Assembly (NCBI RefSeq): GCF_000384215.1
Contig: NZ_KB913032.1
Coordinates: 5,261,602 to 5,325,601, forward strand
Direction of reading: 5' to 3'
Source: Amycolatopsis alba DSM 44262
Lineage (GTDB): Bacteria; Actinomycetota; Actinomycetes; Mycobacteriales; Pseudonocardiaceae
Length of the DNA: 64,000 nt
A program made the position numbers and the translations under genes. This document shows, piece by piece, positions 43,961 through 50,943 of this stretch (position 1 is the stretch's first letter; each line of letters starts with the position of its first letter). Under the pieces are notes generated by a model. That model did no database searches. It had not been told where the DNA came from and saw nothing but the letters and a program-made list of their open reading frames with translations.

Positions 43961-45277
43961 ATGATCGTGCCGCCCTTGGCCCTCGCCCAATTCGTCGCCA
44001 GCTACGCGGCGACCACGATGACCGTGGCCGTCAGCGTGATCGCCGCGGACCTCGGCACGACGGTGCTCGGCGTCCAGACGGCGATCACGCTGTTCACCCT
44101 CACCATGGCGTCGCTGATGGTGCCCGGCAGCAAACTGACCGACTTCCTCGGCCGCAAAAGATGCTTCCTCCTCGGCCTCGTCGTCTACGGCGCAGGGGCG
44201 CTGCTCGCGTCGGCCGCGCAGGGGACGGGGACGCTGATCCTGGGGTACTCCCTGTTGCAGGGCATCGGATCGGCACTGATGATCCCGCCGATCTACATCC
44301 TGGTCACCGTCACCAGTTCCGACGTCGCGACCAGGGCCCGCCGGTTCGGTGTGGTCAGTGGCGCGGGCGCGCTCGGGGCGGCCGCCGGGCCGCTCATCGG
44401 CGGGCTGGTCACGACCTTGCTGGGGTGGCGGGCATCGTTTCTCTTGCAGGTGCTCATCGTCGGCCTGGTCGTCGTGCTGGCGCTGCGGCTCGTGGAGCCG
44501 CCGGAAGTGCCCGCCCGGACCCGGTTCGACGTCGGCGGCGCGGTGCTTTCGGCGGCGGGCCTGTTCTTCGTCGTGATCGGGGTGCTCCAGATGGGCACCT
44601 GGCTCTTCTGGATGCTGCTCGTGATCGGTGCCGGGATCCTGTTCGCGTTCTCCGTGCACATCCGCGCGCGGGAACGAGCGGGCCGGGAGCCACTGGTGTC
44701 TCCTGCGCTCTTCCGCGACCGGGTCACCCGCCTCGGCCTGGTGACCCAGCACGTGCAGTGGCTCGTCCTGCAGGGCGCGTTCTTCGTGATCGCCGTTTTC
44801 CTGCAACAGGTCCGCGGCTACGACGCCATCGAAACCGGGCTGATGCTGACCCCCGCGACGGTCGGCATCCTCGGCGCGTCGGCGGCCGCGGGGCGGATGG
44901 CCCGGCGGCATTCACAGCGTCGCCTGATCCGCGGCGGTTTCGTGGTCGCCATCGCGGGACTGGTGCTCGTGCTTCTCCTGGTGCGGGCGGATTCGGGGGT
45001 GGCGAGCGCCGTGCCGGGGCTGTTCCTGCTCGGCGCCGGGGTCGGGATCATGCTGACCGCGTCGGTGAACCTGGTCCAGTCGCGCAGCCCGGACACGGCC
45101 CAGGGCGACATCTCGGGGGTCTCGCGCAGTGTGTCCAACCTGGGGTCTTCGGTGGGGACGGCGCTGGCCGGTTCCGTGCTGGCCGGGGCGGCGGGCCAGG
45201 GTTTCGCACTGGCACTCGCCACCTTGACGCTGGTCGCGCTGGGCGGGCTGATCGCCGCCGTGCTGCTCCCGCGGTGA
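43961..45277 (+). CDS. MFS transporter, drug efflux type
   Basis: The ATG at 43961 follows AGGAAGG; the frame is open far upstream but without a coding pattern. The product of about 438 residues has 12 or more hydrophobic helices, with 'GSKLTDFLGRKRCFLLG' after the second (the conserved MFS loop). It is an exporter of unknown substrate, divergent from the GH15 gene. Its 3' 366 nt overlap the opposite-strand reading of the potassium channel ORF. Confidence 0.9.
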   Translation: MIVPPLALAQFVASYAATTMTVAVSVIAADLGTTVLGVQTAITLFTLTMASLMVPGSKLTDFLGRKRCFLLGLVVYGAGALLASAAQGTGTLILGYSLLQGIGSALMIPPIYILVTVTSSDVATRARRFGVVSGAGALGAAAGPLIGGLVTTLLGWRASFLLQVLIVGLVVVLALRLVEPPEVPARTRFDVGGAVLSAAGLFFVVIGVLQMGTWLFWMLLVIGAGILFAFSVHIRARERAGREPLVSPALFRDRVTRLGLVTQHVQWLVLQGAFFVIAVFLQQVRGYDAIETGLMLTPATVGILGASAAAGRMARRHSQRRLIRGGFVVAIAGLVLVLLLVRADSGVASAVPGLFLLGAGVGIMLTASVNLVQSRSPDTAQGDISGVSRSVSNLGSSVGTALAGSVLAGAAGQGFALALATLTLVALGGLIAAVLLPR

Positions 45278-45778
45278 ACTGTCCGATGCGGACGAACGGC
45301 GGTGCCGGACTGCGGTCACGATCAGCCTCAGCGCGACACTCAGCACCATCAGGTCCGCCACCATCTGGATCGTCGCCAGTATCCGCGCCGTCGCCGAAAC
45401 CGGTGCTATGTCACCGAAACCGACCGTGGTGAACATCGTGACCGTGAAGTACAGGGCATCGGTCCTGCTCAGCTGGGTGCCGAACGACCCCGGCCGGTCC
45501 TGGCCGAGGATGTAGTAGACGTCGGCGAACAGGAGCAGGAACAGCGGCACGATCAAGGCCAGCGCCTGGATTCCCTGCAGGGCCGGGAACGGTGAGCGGA
45601 GGATCATCCGCACCTCGCCGACGACGAGCAGGGCCACGACGGCGAGGCCACCGGCGAAGGCGGCCACGGTCCAGCCGTGCAGTCCCTGATCGACCGGGAG
45701 CAGGTAGTACAGGCACAGCAGCGCGGTGACCGTGAGCAGCGGCCGCAGTATCGCGAGGTGGAGGAACCGCGCGGTCAA
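44912..45778 (-). CDS. Potassium channel family protein, long antisense tail
   Basis: The start is a TTG overlapping the upstream SHOCT gene stop. The first 165 residues hold four or five membrane helices and the selectivity filter TTVGFGD (about residue 118). Past about 45277 the frame continues without a stop through the convergent MFS gene. Its last 120 residues are polar, rich in Arg/Gln/His, and look like an antisense reading. The functional protein probably ends near the MFS stop in relatives, so the C-terminus here may be spurious or a lost stop. Confidence 0.68.
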   Translation of the reverse strand: MTARFLHLAILRPLLTVTALLCLYYLLPVDQGLHGWTVAAFAGGLAVVALLVVGEVRMILRSPFPALQGIQALALIVPLFLLLFADVYYILGQDRPGSFGTQLSRTDALYFTVTMFTTVGFGDIAPVSATARILATIQMVADLMVLSVALRLIVTAVRHRRSSASDSSPREQHGGDQPAQRDQRQGGECQCETLARRPGQHGTGQRRPHRRPQVGHTARDPRDVALGRVRAARLDQVHRRGQHDPDPGAEQEQPRHGARHPRIRPHQEKHEHQSRDGDHETAADQATL

Positions 45779-46122
45779 GACGAGAGCGCCTTCCGTTTGA
45801 GGGCAAGGAACTCCTCCTCGTCGATGGCTCCTTGGTCATACAGTCGTTTCGCCTCGGCGATCTGTTCGACCGCGTCTCTGTCCACCGTGGAGGAAGAGCG
45901 CGAATGCCGTCCCTGGGTGCCGAGATAGAGCAGGACGCCGACGAACGGCAGCACGAACACCAGTACCGTCCAGCCAGCCTTGGCCCAGCCGGACACGGCG
46001 GGCCGTCGGTAAAGGTCGGTCAGGACGAGGAACAGCAGCCAGAACCAGGCGATCCAGCAGAAGAACACCAGCATCGTCCACATCAGCTCGGAGAACGGGT
46101 ACTCCGTGCTCGCCATGGCCAT
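45775..46122 (-). CDS. PLD-N/SHOCT membrane protein
   Basis: The 115-residue protein has two transmembrane helices ('WTMLVFFCWIAWFWLLFLVL', then 'AGWTVLVFVLPFVGVLLYLG') and a C-terminal SHOCT motif ('LYDQGAIDEEEFLALKRKAL'). An AGGAGA binding site is present. It is a common small actinomycete membrane protein, co-translated with the potassium channel gene. Confidence 0.88.
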   Translation of the reverse strand: MAMASTEYPFSELMWTMLVFFCWIAWFWLLFLVLTDLYRRPAVSGWAKAGWTVLVFVLPFVGVLLYLGTQGRHSRSSSTVDRDAVEQIAEAKRLYDQGAIDEEEFLALKRKALSS

Positions 46123-46215
46123 GATCTCTCCTCACACCGGGTCGGTCGGGTCCGGTTCACTCGACCCGATCCGGGGCCTGCTCGCCTCACCCGAGCCGGG
46201 TGAGGCGAGCAGGGT

Positions 46216-48879
46216 TCACCCCGTGAAATCGGTGACCTCGGTGTCCAGCAGGCCGCGCCGGAGCGCGGTCGCCACGGCGTCGCGCCTGCTGCGGACGTCG
46301 AGTTTCGTGTAGATGCCGCGGACGTGGGTCTTGACGGTGTTCGGCGAAACCGTCAGGTCCTGGGCGATCTCGTCGATCGACCGCTGGGTGGGGAGCAGGC
46401 GCAGCACGCTGCGTTCCCGTTCGGTCAGCGGGGCGGGCAGCGGCGGGGTGCGCAGTTCGCGGCGCTGGGCGAGCACCCGGCAGGCGAACCGCTCACCGGT
46501 GCCCAGTTTGCCGAGCCGCGAGGTCAGGAACGTGATGACGTCGGAGGGCGCGAACACGAACGGGAACCGGACGTCGCCGGGTTCGGCGGCGCGCAAGGCC
46601 TCGTCCAGTGACCGCACCGCCCGCTCCCGTGCCTCGGCGGCCAGCGCCGCCCGCACCCCGATCAGTGACGCTTCGACTCCCGACCACGGCACCAGCATCG
46701 GCGCGTCCTCTTCCGACAGTGAGCGCAGCACGGCACTCGCCGCGTCCCGCCTGCCGAGCCGGAGCTGGGTCCTGGCCCGCATCAGCAGCAGTTCGCCCGA
46801 ACCGGCGATGATCGGCTGGGCCCAGCGGAAGGTCTCCCTCGTCTGATCCGCCGCGCCGAGCCGCAACGCCGCACGGTGTTCGAGTACCGCGCACCACGCC
46901 GCGTGCTCGGTCGAGAAACTCCGTCCGGTGCCCAGCCGCGTCCGTGCCCGGCGCATCCTCCGCAGTCCCGAATGCCAGCCGCCCAGCTCGAATTCCGCCG
47001 CGCCGCGCAGGGTTTCCGCCATCAGGCCCAGATTCCGGGCGGCCCTGGCTGGCGCGTCGCCCAGCATCTGTCCTATCTGCTTCGCGTGTTCGACGCACTC
47101 GGCGGCGTCTCCGCGCAGCAGCGAACCGAAGGCGAGCTGAGCCGACACCTGGGCGCCTTCGAGCGAGCGATGGGGATCGTGCGCCGCGTGGCGGGCCTGA
47201 ACCCGGCGGGCCAGCGTGTCCATCGTCCGGTAGTCGCCGTCGGAACCCGCCAGCCCGCTCAAGGTGACGAGGCACTGGGTGACCAGGAAATGGTGGTTCG
47301 CGTGCTCGGCGGCGTCGGCGACGCGGGACAGCGCCTCCCGTGCCGAGCCCCGATCGCGGCGGGCGGTGAGGGTGGCGATCCGGTGCAGGGTCGCCAACCC
47401 GCCGAGCCCGGTGTCCGCCGCCAGATGCCCGTCGATCTGCTCGGCCGCGCGGGCGGCCTGCGCCGGGCCGCGATCGACCTGGGCGAGCCGGGAGCGCACC
47501 AGTTGCCGCAGCACGGTCAGCTCCGCCTCGGGCTCGGCGGGCCAGGCCACCTCCGCACAGCTCAGCTGCGCCTCGGCCGACGACGGCTCACCTCGCTCCA
47601 GTTGCAGCGCGGCCGAGACCAGCGCGAGCAGGGGAGAGGACACGGCCCGCCGATCGCCGAGGACGGCGAGCGCGAGCCGCAGCACGTTGTGTTCACCGGA
47701 GAGGAACAACGCCACCGCGTGACGGCGCAGCAGTTCGCCGACGCGGGTGGTGTTCCCCGAACGGACGCTGTGCAGCAACGCGGGCGCCTGCTGGTCGTGT
47801 TCGGCGAACCAGCGGGCCGCCGCCGCGTGCAGGCTCCGCGTCCGCTCCGGTGCCCGGCGCAGCAATTCGGCCCGCAGATAGGTGCGCGGCAGGGGCGGTA
47901 GCCGGTGGCCTGGCGGGGTCCCACCGGATCGGACCATCTGCCCGGCCGGTTCGCCGAGTTCGCGGAGCATCGCCTCCGCGTCCGGACGGTCGGACAAGGC
48001 GGCCGCCAGTCCCACCGGGACCTCCTCGCAGATGCTGATCGCGCGCAGCAGGTCCTGATGGGCGTCGGGCAGGGGGGCGAGTACCTCGTCGGTCAGGTAG
48101 TCGAGCACCGCCCGGTCCCGTCCGGCGAAGAAATCGGCGAGATTTCCTTGCCGGGCGGTGGAAGCGGCGGCGAGCCGCAGCCCGGCAGGCCAGCCGCCCG
48201 TCCTGGCGACGAGCAGCCCGACCTGATGCGACGGGATACCCTGCCCGGTCGCCCCGACGAGCGTCGCGGCCTCCTCCGGCGAAAACCGCAACCGGTTCAC
48301 GCCCACTTCGAGTAGCCGTCCCGCGACACGGGCGCGCACCAGTGGCAGCGGTGGCTCCCGGCGGCTTGAGATCGCCAGGCGCAGTCCCGCGGGCTGATGT
48401 CGCAGGAGCGCCTGCAGCCCGCGCCAGGTGCCCGGATCGGTGATCTCCTGCGCGCCGTCCAAGACGAGCAGGACGGGTTCGGTCATCGCGTCCAGCGCGT
48501 CGGCGATCGTGGCCAGGAAGGCGAGGTCCGTGCCGGGGGCGGCGGGGACCGCGAGCGTCCGCACCGGATTTCCCGCCGGGACACGGGCACAACCGCTGAA
48601 CGCTTCCAGGACGGCGGACCAGAAGAGACGGTCGTCGTTGTCCTCGGCGTCGGCGGACACCCAGGCGACCGCACCGCGGCGGCTGCTCGCCCACTCGGCG
48701 AGCAGGACCGTCTTGCCGTACCCGGCGGGCGCCCCGACGAAGACCATGCCCCGCTCCGCCCCGTCGTCGAGGGCGGTGAGCAAACGCGGCCGGGAAACGA
48801 GATCCGCCGGTGGATCGGGGACGGTCACCTTTGTCCTCGGGAGTCGTCTTCGCGGCGAAATTTCATGGCCCTTCATCAT
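46216..48879 (-). CDS. LAL-type LuxR family regulator (first paralogue)
   Basis: The 887-residue protein starts at tandem ATGs after a strong AAAGGAGG binding site. A P-loop ATPase (GAPAGYGKT, about residue 50) and a large helical TPR-like middle are followed by a C-terminal LuxR HTH ('LTERERSVLRLLPTQRSIDEIA', 'VSPNTVKTHVRGIYTKL'). MalT/LAL regulators activate genes on binding a small inducer. A paralogue with a closely similar C-terminus lies at 50944 on the other strand. The two flank a group of small stress and membrane genes. Confidence 0.92.
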   Translation of the reverse strand: MMKGHEISPRRRLPRTKVTVPDPPADLVSRPRLLTALDDGAERGMVFVGAPAGYGKTVLLAEWASSRRGAVAWVSADAEDNDDRLFWSAVLEAFSGCARVPAGNPVRTLAVPAAPGTDLAFLATIADALDAMTEPVLLVLDGAQEITDPGTWRGLQALLRHQPAGLRLAISSRREPPLPLVRARVAGRLLEVGVNRLRFSPEEAATLVGATGQGIPSHQVGLLVARTGGWPAGLRLAAASTARQGNLADFFAGRDRAVLDYLTDEVLAPLPDAHQDLLRAISICEEVPVGLAAALSDRPDAEAMLRELGEPAGQMVRSGGTPPGHRLPPLPRTYLRAELLRRAPERTRSLHAAAARWFAEHDQQAPALLHSVRSGNTTRVGELLRRHAVALFLSGEHNVLRLALAVLGDRRAVSSPLLALVSAALQLERGEPSSAEAQLSCAEVAWPAEPEAELTVLRQLVRSRLAQVDRGPAQAARAAEQIDGHLAADTGLGGLATLHRIATLTARRDRGSAREALSRVADAAEHANHHFLVTQCLVTLSGLAGSDGDYRTMDTLARRVQARHAAHDPHRSLEGAQVSAQLAFGSLLRGDAAECVEHAKQIGQMLGDAPARAARNLGLMAETLRGAAEFELGGWHSGLRRMRRARTRLGTGRSFSTEHAAWCAVLEHRAALRLGAADQTRETFRWAQPIIAGSGELLLMRARTQLRLGRRDAASAVLRSLSEEDAPMLVPWSGVEASLIGVRAALAAEARERAVRSLDEALRAAEPGDVRFPFVFAPSDVITFLTSRLGKLGTGERFACRVLAQRRELRTPPLPAPLTERERSVLRLLPTQRSIDEIAQDLTVSPNTVKTHVRGIYTKLDVRSRRDAVATALRRGLLDTEVTDFTG

Positions 48880-48997
48880 GTGCCAGCCTCCTTTGCGGCC
48901 AGTTTCACATCGTCGGAGCGGATCCTGCCAGGCAATTCGGCCGTCTCACCCGCGCTGGGCGAGGAAAAGGGCACGAGTACCCAGAAACGTGTGCCCC

Positions 48998-49354
48998 GTG
49001 AAGGCCCGTGGAGATTACTGGAGAAAACAGAAAGGCCGGAAACGGCCGACGTCGGTATTCATCGCGACACAGTTCTTCTGGATCGGACCCGTCGAGTTCG
49101 TGGCACTCGACGTCCTGCGGACCGGTCGCGTCGGAGCCGAAGCGATGGTGTTCTCCCTCGCTGTCCTGCTCGCCACCCTGACCTCTGTGACCTCGGTCCG
49201 CCTCGCCGTCAGGGCCGGTCTCGATCTTTTCGCGCGGCTGGTGTTCCTGCCGTCGAACACCTGGTCCTCGCTCATGTCGGCGGTCGATCTGGCGGTGCTG
49301 GCGGCGGCCTGGTTCGCGGCGGGCCGGGCGGGCAAGGGAAAGGGGAACGGATGA
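48998..49354 (+). CDS. Small membrane protein, hypothetical
   Basis: The frame ends at 49354 with ATGA overlap onto the next gene, supporting its reality. The GTG at 48998 is a plausible start (another at 48989) with no clear binding site. The product of about 118 residues has hydrophobic segments around 'MVFSLAVLLATLTSVTSV' and 'AVDLAVLAAAWFAAG', and a Gly/Lys tail. Its family is unknown. Confidence 0.45.
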   Translation: MKARGDYWRKQKGRKRPTSVFIATQFFWIGPVEFVALDVLRTGRVGAEAMVFSLAVLLATLTSVTSVRLAVRAGLDLFARLVFLPSNTWSSLMSAVDLAVLAAAWFAAGRAGKGKGNG

Positions 49355-49641
49355 GTCTGCCGATTCCGGTCCAGCGTGGACCGTTGGCCGGAGTGAATTA
49401 CGTCTTCCGGGGCAGTGGCCGAATCCCCGAACAGTCGAACGGCTCGGTAGACGATTTCCGGGGAATGCTGATCGTTCCGGTCGGCAACGAGCTGATCGTT
49501 TTCGGCACCGTAACCGATCAAGGAAGTATTTCCCGCATTCTGCGGACGCTCGAGGCGCTCGGGATGCTGGTGGACTCGGTGCACCGGGTCCGGGAACTTC
49601 CCCACCCGGATGCGCGGCGATCCGCTTCCCCCAGTCCGTGA
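49351..49641 (+). CDS. Hypothetical protein, 96 aa
   Basis: The ATG at 49351 overlaps the preceding stop. The product (MSLPIPVQRG...) has no recognised domain and ends 'SASPSP'. Its TGA stop (49639-49641) lies in the left arm of the palindrome at 49633, as for the gene at 30137. Confidence 0.55.
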   Translation: MSLPIPVQRGPLAGVNYVFRGSGRIPEQSNGSVDDFRGMLIVPVGNELIVFGTVTDQGSISRILRTLEALGMLVDSVHRVRELPHPDARRSASPSP

Positions 49642-49689
49642 AGGCCTCCTTGCCTACCTTCAGGGTAGGGAAGGAGGCCTTCACGGACT
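49633..49689. repeat. Palindrome (family B)
   Basis: The outer arm is AGTCCGTGAAGGCCTCCTT and the core GCCTACC / GGTAGGG, with one mismatch. It sits between convergent genes; the left gene takes its stop from it and the right gene stops immediately beyond. Confidence 0.92.
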
Positions 49690-50196
49690 TCAGGAACGGT
49701 CCGGCACCGGGAACTCGCTGAAGGCGGCGCGCAGCCGCGCCTCTTCCTCGTCGGAGAGGTTGGTGGTCAGCAGCGTGGCGCCGGTTTCCCTGAACGGCTC
49801 GGCGACCCGGTCCAGGACGGTGCTGTCCGTCATCACGAACAGCGCGGACGTGCCCGGCGTGACGCGCGTCCGGACGGTCGCGATGAAGTCTTCGTCGATG
49901 CCGACGTGGGAAAGCGAACCGGTCAGCGCCCCGATCGCCGCGCCGACGGCCATCCCCAGCAGCGGCACCAGGAAGATCAGGCCGAACAGCAGTCCCCAGA
50001 ACCCGCCGCCCAGCGCACCGGCGCCGGTCAGGGAGCCCAGTTCCTTGGTCTTCGGCTTCTTCCGGTCTTCGGGCCAGGTGACGTAGGCGGCGTCGGCGAT
50101 CGAGACGAGCTGTTGCTTCTGCAGGCGTTCCAGCAGCGCGAGCGCGTTTTCGGCGCCGTCGGCGGTGGGAAAGGCCCATACGGTCAGCGAGCTCAT
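49690..50196 (-). CDS. DUF1269-type membrane stress protein
   Basis: The ATG at 50196 follows an AAGGAGG site; the longer frame has no support. The product of 168 residues starts 'MSSLTVWAFPTADGAENALA' and has a central glycine-rich membrane segment ('GALGGGFWGLLFGLIFLVPLL'), typical of the DUF1269 family. These are often induced by stress. It is divergent from the DUF7144-like gene. Confidence 0.8.
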   Translation of the reverse strand: MSSLTVWAFPTADGAENALALLERLQKQQLVSIADAAYVTWPEDRKKPKTKELGSLTGAGALGGGFWGLLFGLIFLVPLLGMAVGAAIGALTGSLSHVGIDEDFIATVRTRVTPGTSALFVMTDSTVLDRVAEPFRETGATLLTTNLSDEEEARLRAAFSEFPVPDRS

Positions 50197-50396
50197 GGCG
50201 CGGTCCTCCTTGGTCGGCGATGCAGTGTCCGAGCGGCACTGTGCCCGTGGCGGGACCGGCCCGCATCGCCCGCGTCGTGTGAGCCGGAGAGCGCTCCGGT
50301 CAGGTCTGATCTCACCTGACTCGGGCGAGGCCGCCGTCACGGTGAACGCACCATGATCGCCCGAGTCCGCAGCCGCTCCTTCCGAAAAGAGGGACC

Positions 50397-50861
50397 ATGA
50401 GCGAAAGAACGCATCACTGGACCGCCGCGACCGGGACCGGGCCGCCGTCCCCGCCGGAACCGGCCGTCGCCCGGTCCCGCCGCCGGTCGGGCTGGATCTG
50501 GTTCGCCGGGTCGATCACCGTCATGGCAGGCCTGTTCACCGCGGTGGAAGGACTGGTCGCGCTGTTCGACCGGAACTTCTACCTGCTCGGCCCGTCGGGG
50601 TTGCTCGTCTTCGACCTCGGCGCCTGGGGGTGGATCCACCTGATCGTCGGGGCCCTCGCCGTGCTCGCGGGGAGCGCGTTGTTCACCGGCGCCCCGTGGG
50701 CCCGGATCATCACCGTGGTCCTCGCCGGCTTCAACGCGTTGGGGCAACTGGTGTTCCTGTCCGCGTACCCGATCTGGGGCATCGTGGTGATCGCCCTCGA
50801 CGTCCTGGTGATCTGGGCGGTACTGGTGCACGGGGACGAGGTCGCGTACGAAATCTGGTGA
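50397..50861 (+). CDS. DUF7144-type four-helix membrane protein
   Basis: The 154-residue protein has a polar N-terminus and four transmembrane helices ('WIWFAGSITVMAGLFTAVEG', 'WIHLIVGALAVLAGSALF', and two more). This pattern is frequent in actinomycete small membrane proteins of the DUF7144 group. Function unknown. Confidence 0.78.
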   Translation: MSERTHHWTAATGTGPPSPPEPAVARSRRRSGWIWFAGSITVMAGLFTAVEGLVALFDRNFYLLGPSGLLVFDLGAWGWIHLIVGALAVLAGSALFTGAPWARIITVVLAGFNALGQLVFLSAYPIWGIVVIALDVLVIWAVLVHGDEVAYEIW

Positions 50862-50943
50862 CCTGTAGGCCAAACCGCTGATCAGTACAGTCGTGGCCGC
50901 GCGGAACCGGGGTCGCGATCCTTCGGACGATCGAGAGGTTGAC

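Noticed and set aside
50893..50943. GTG start for the second LuxR paralogue
   Set aside because: A -10-like box lies just before it, there is no binding site, and the paralogue's N-terminus aligns with the TTG at 50944.
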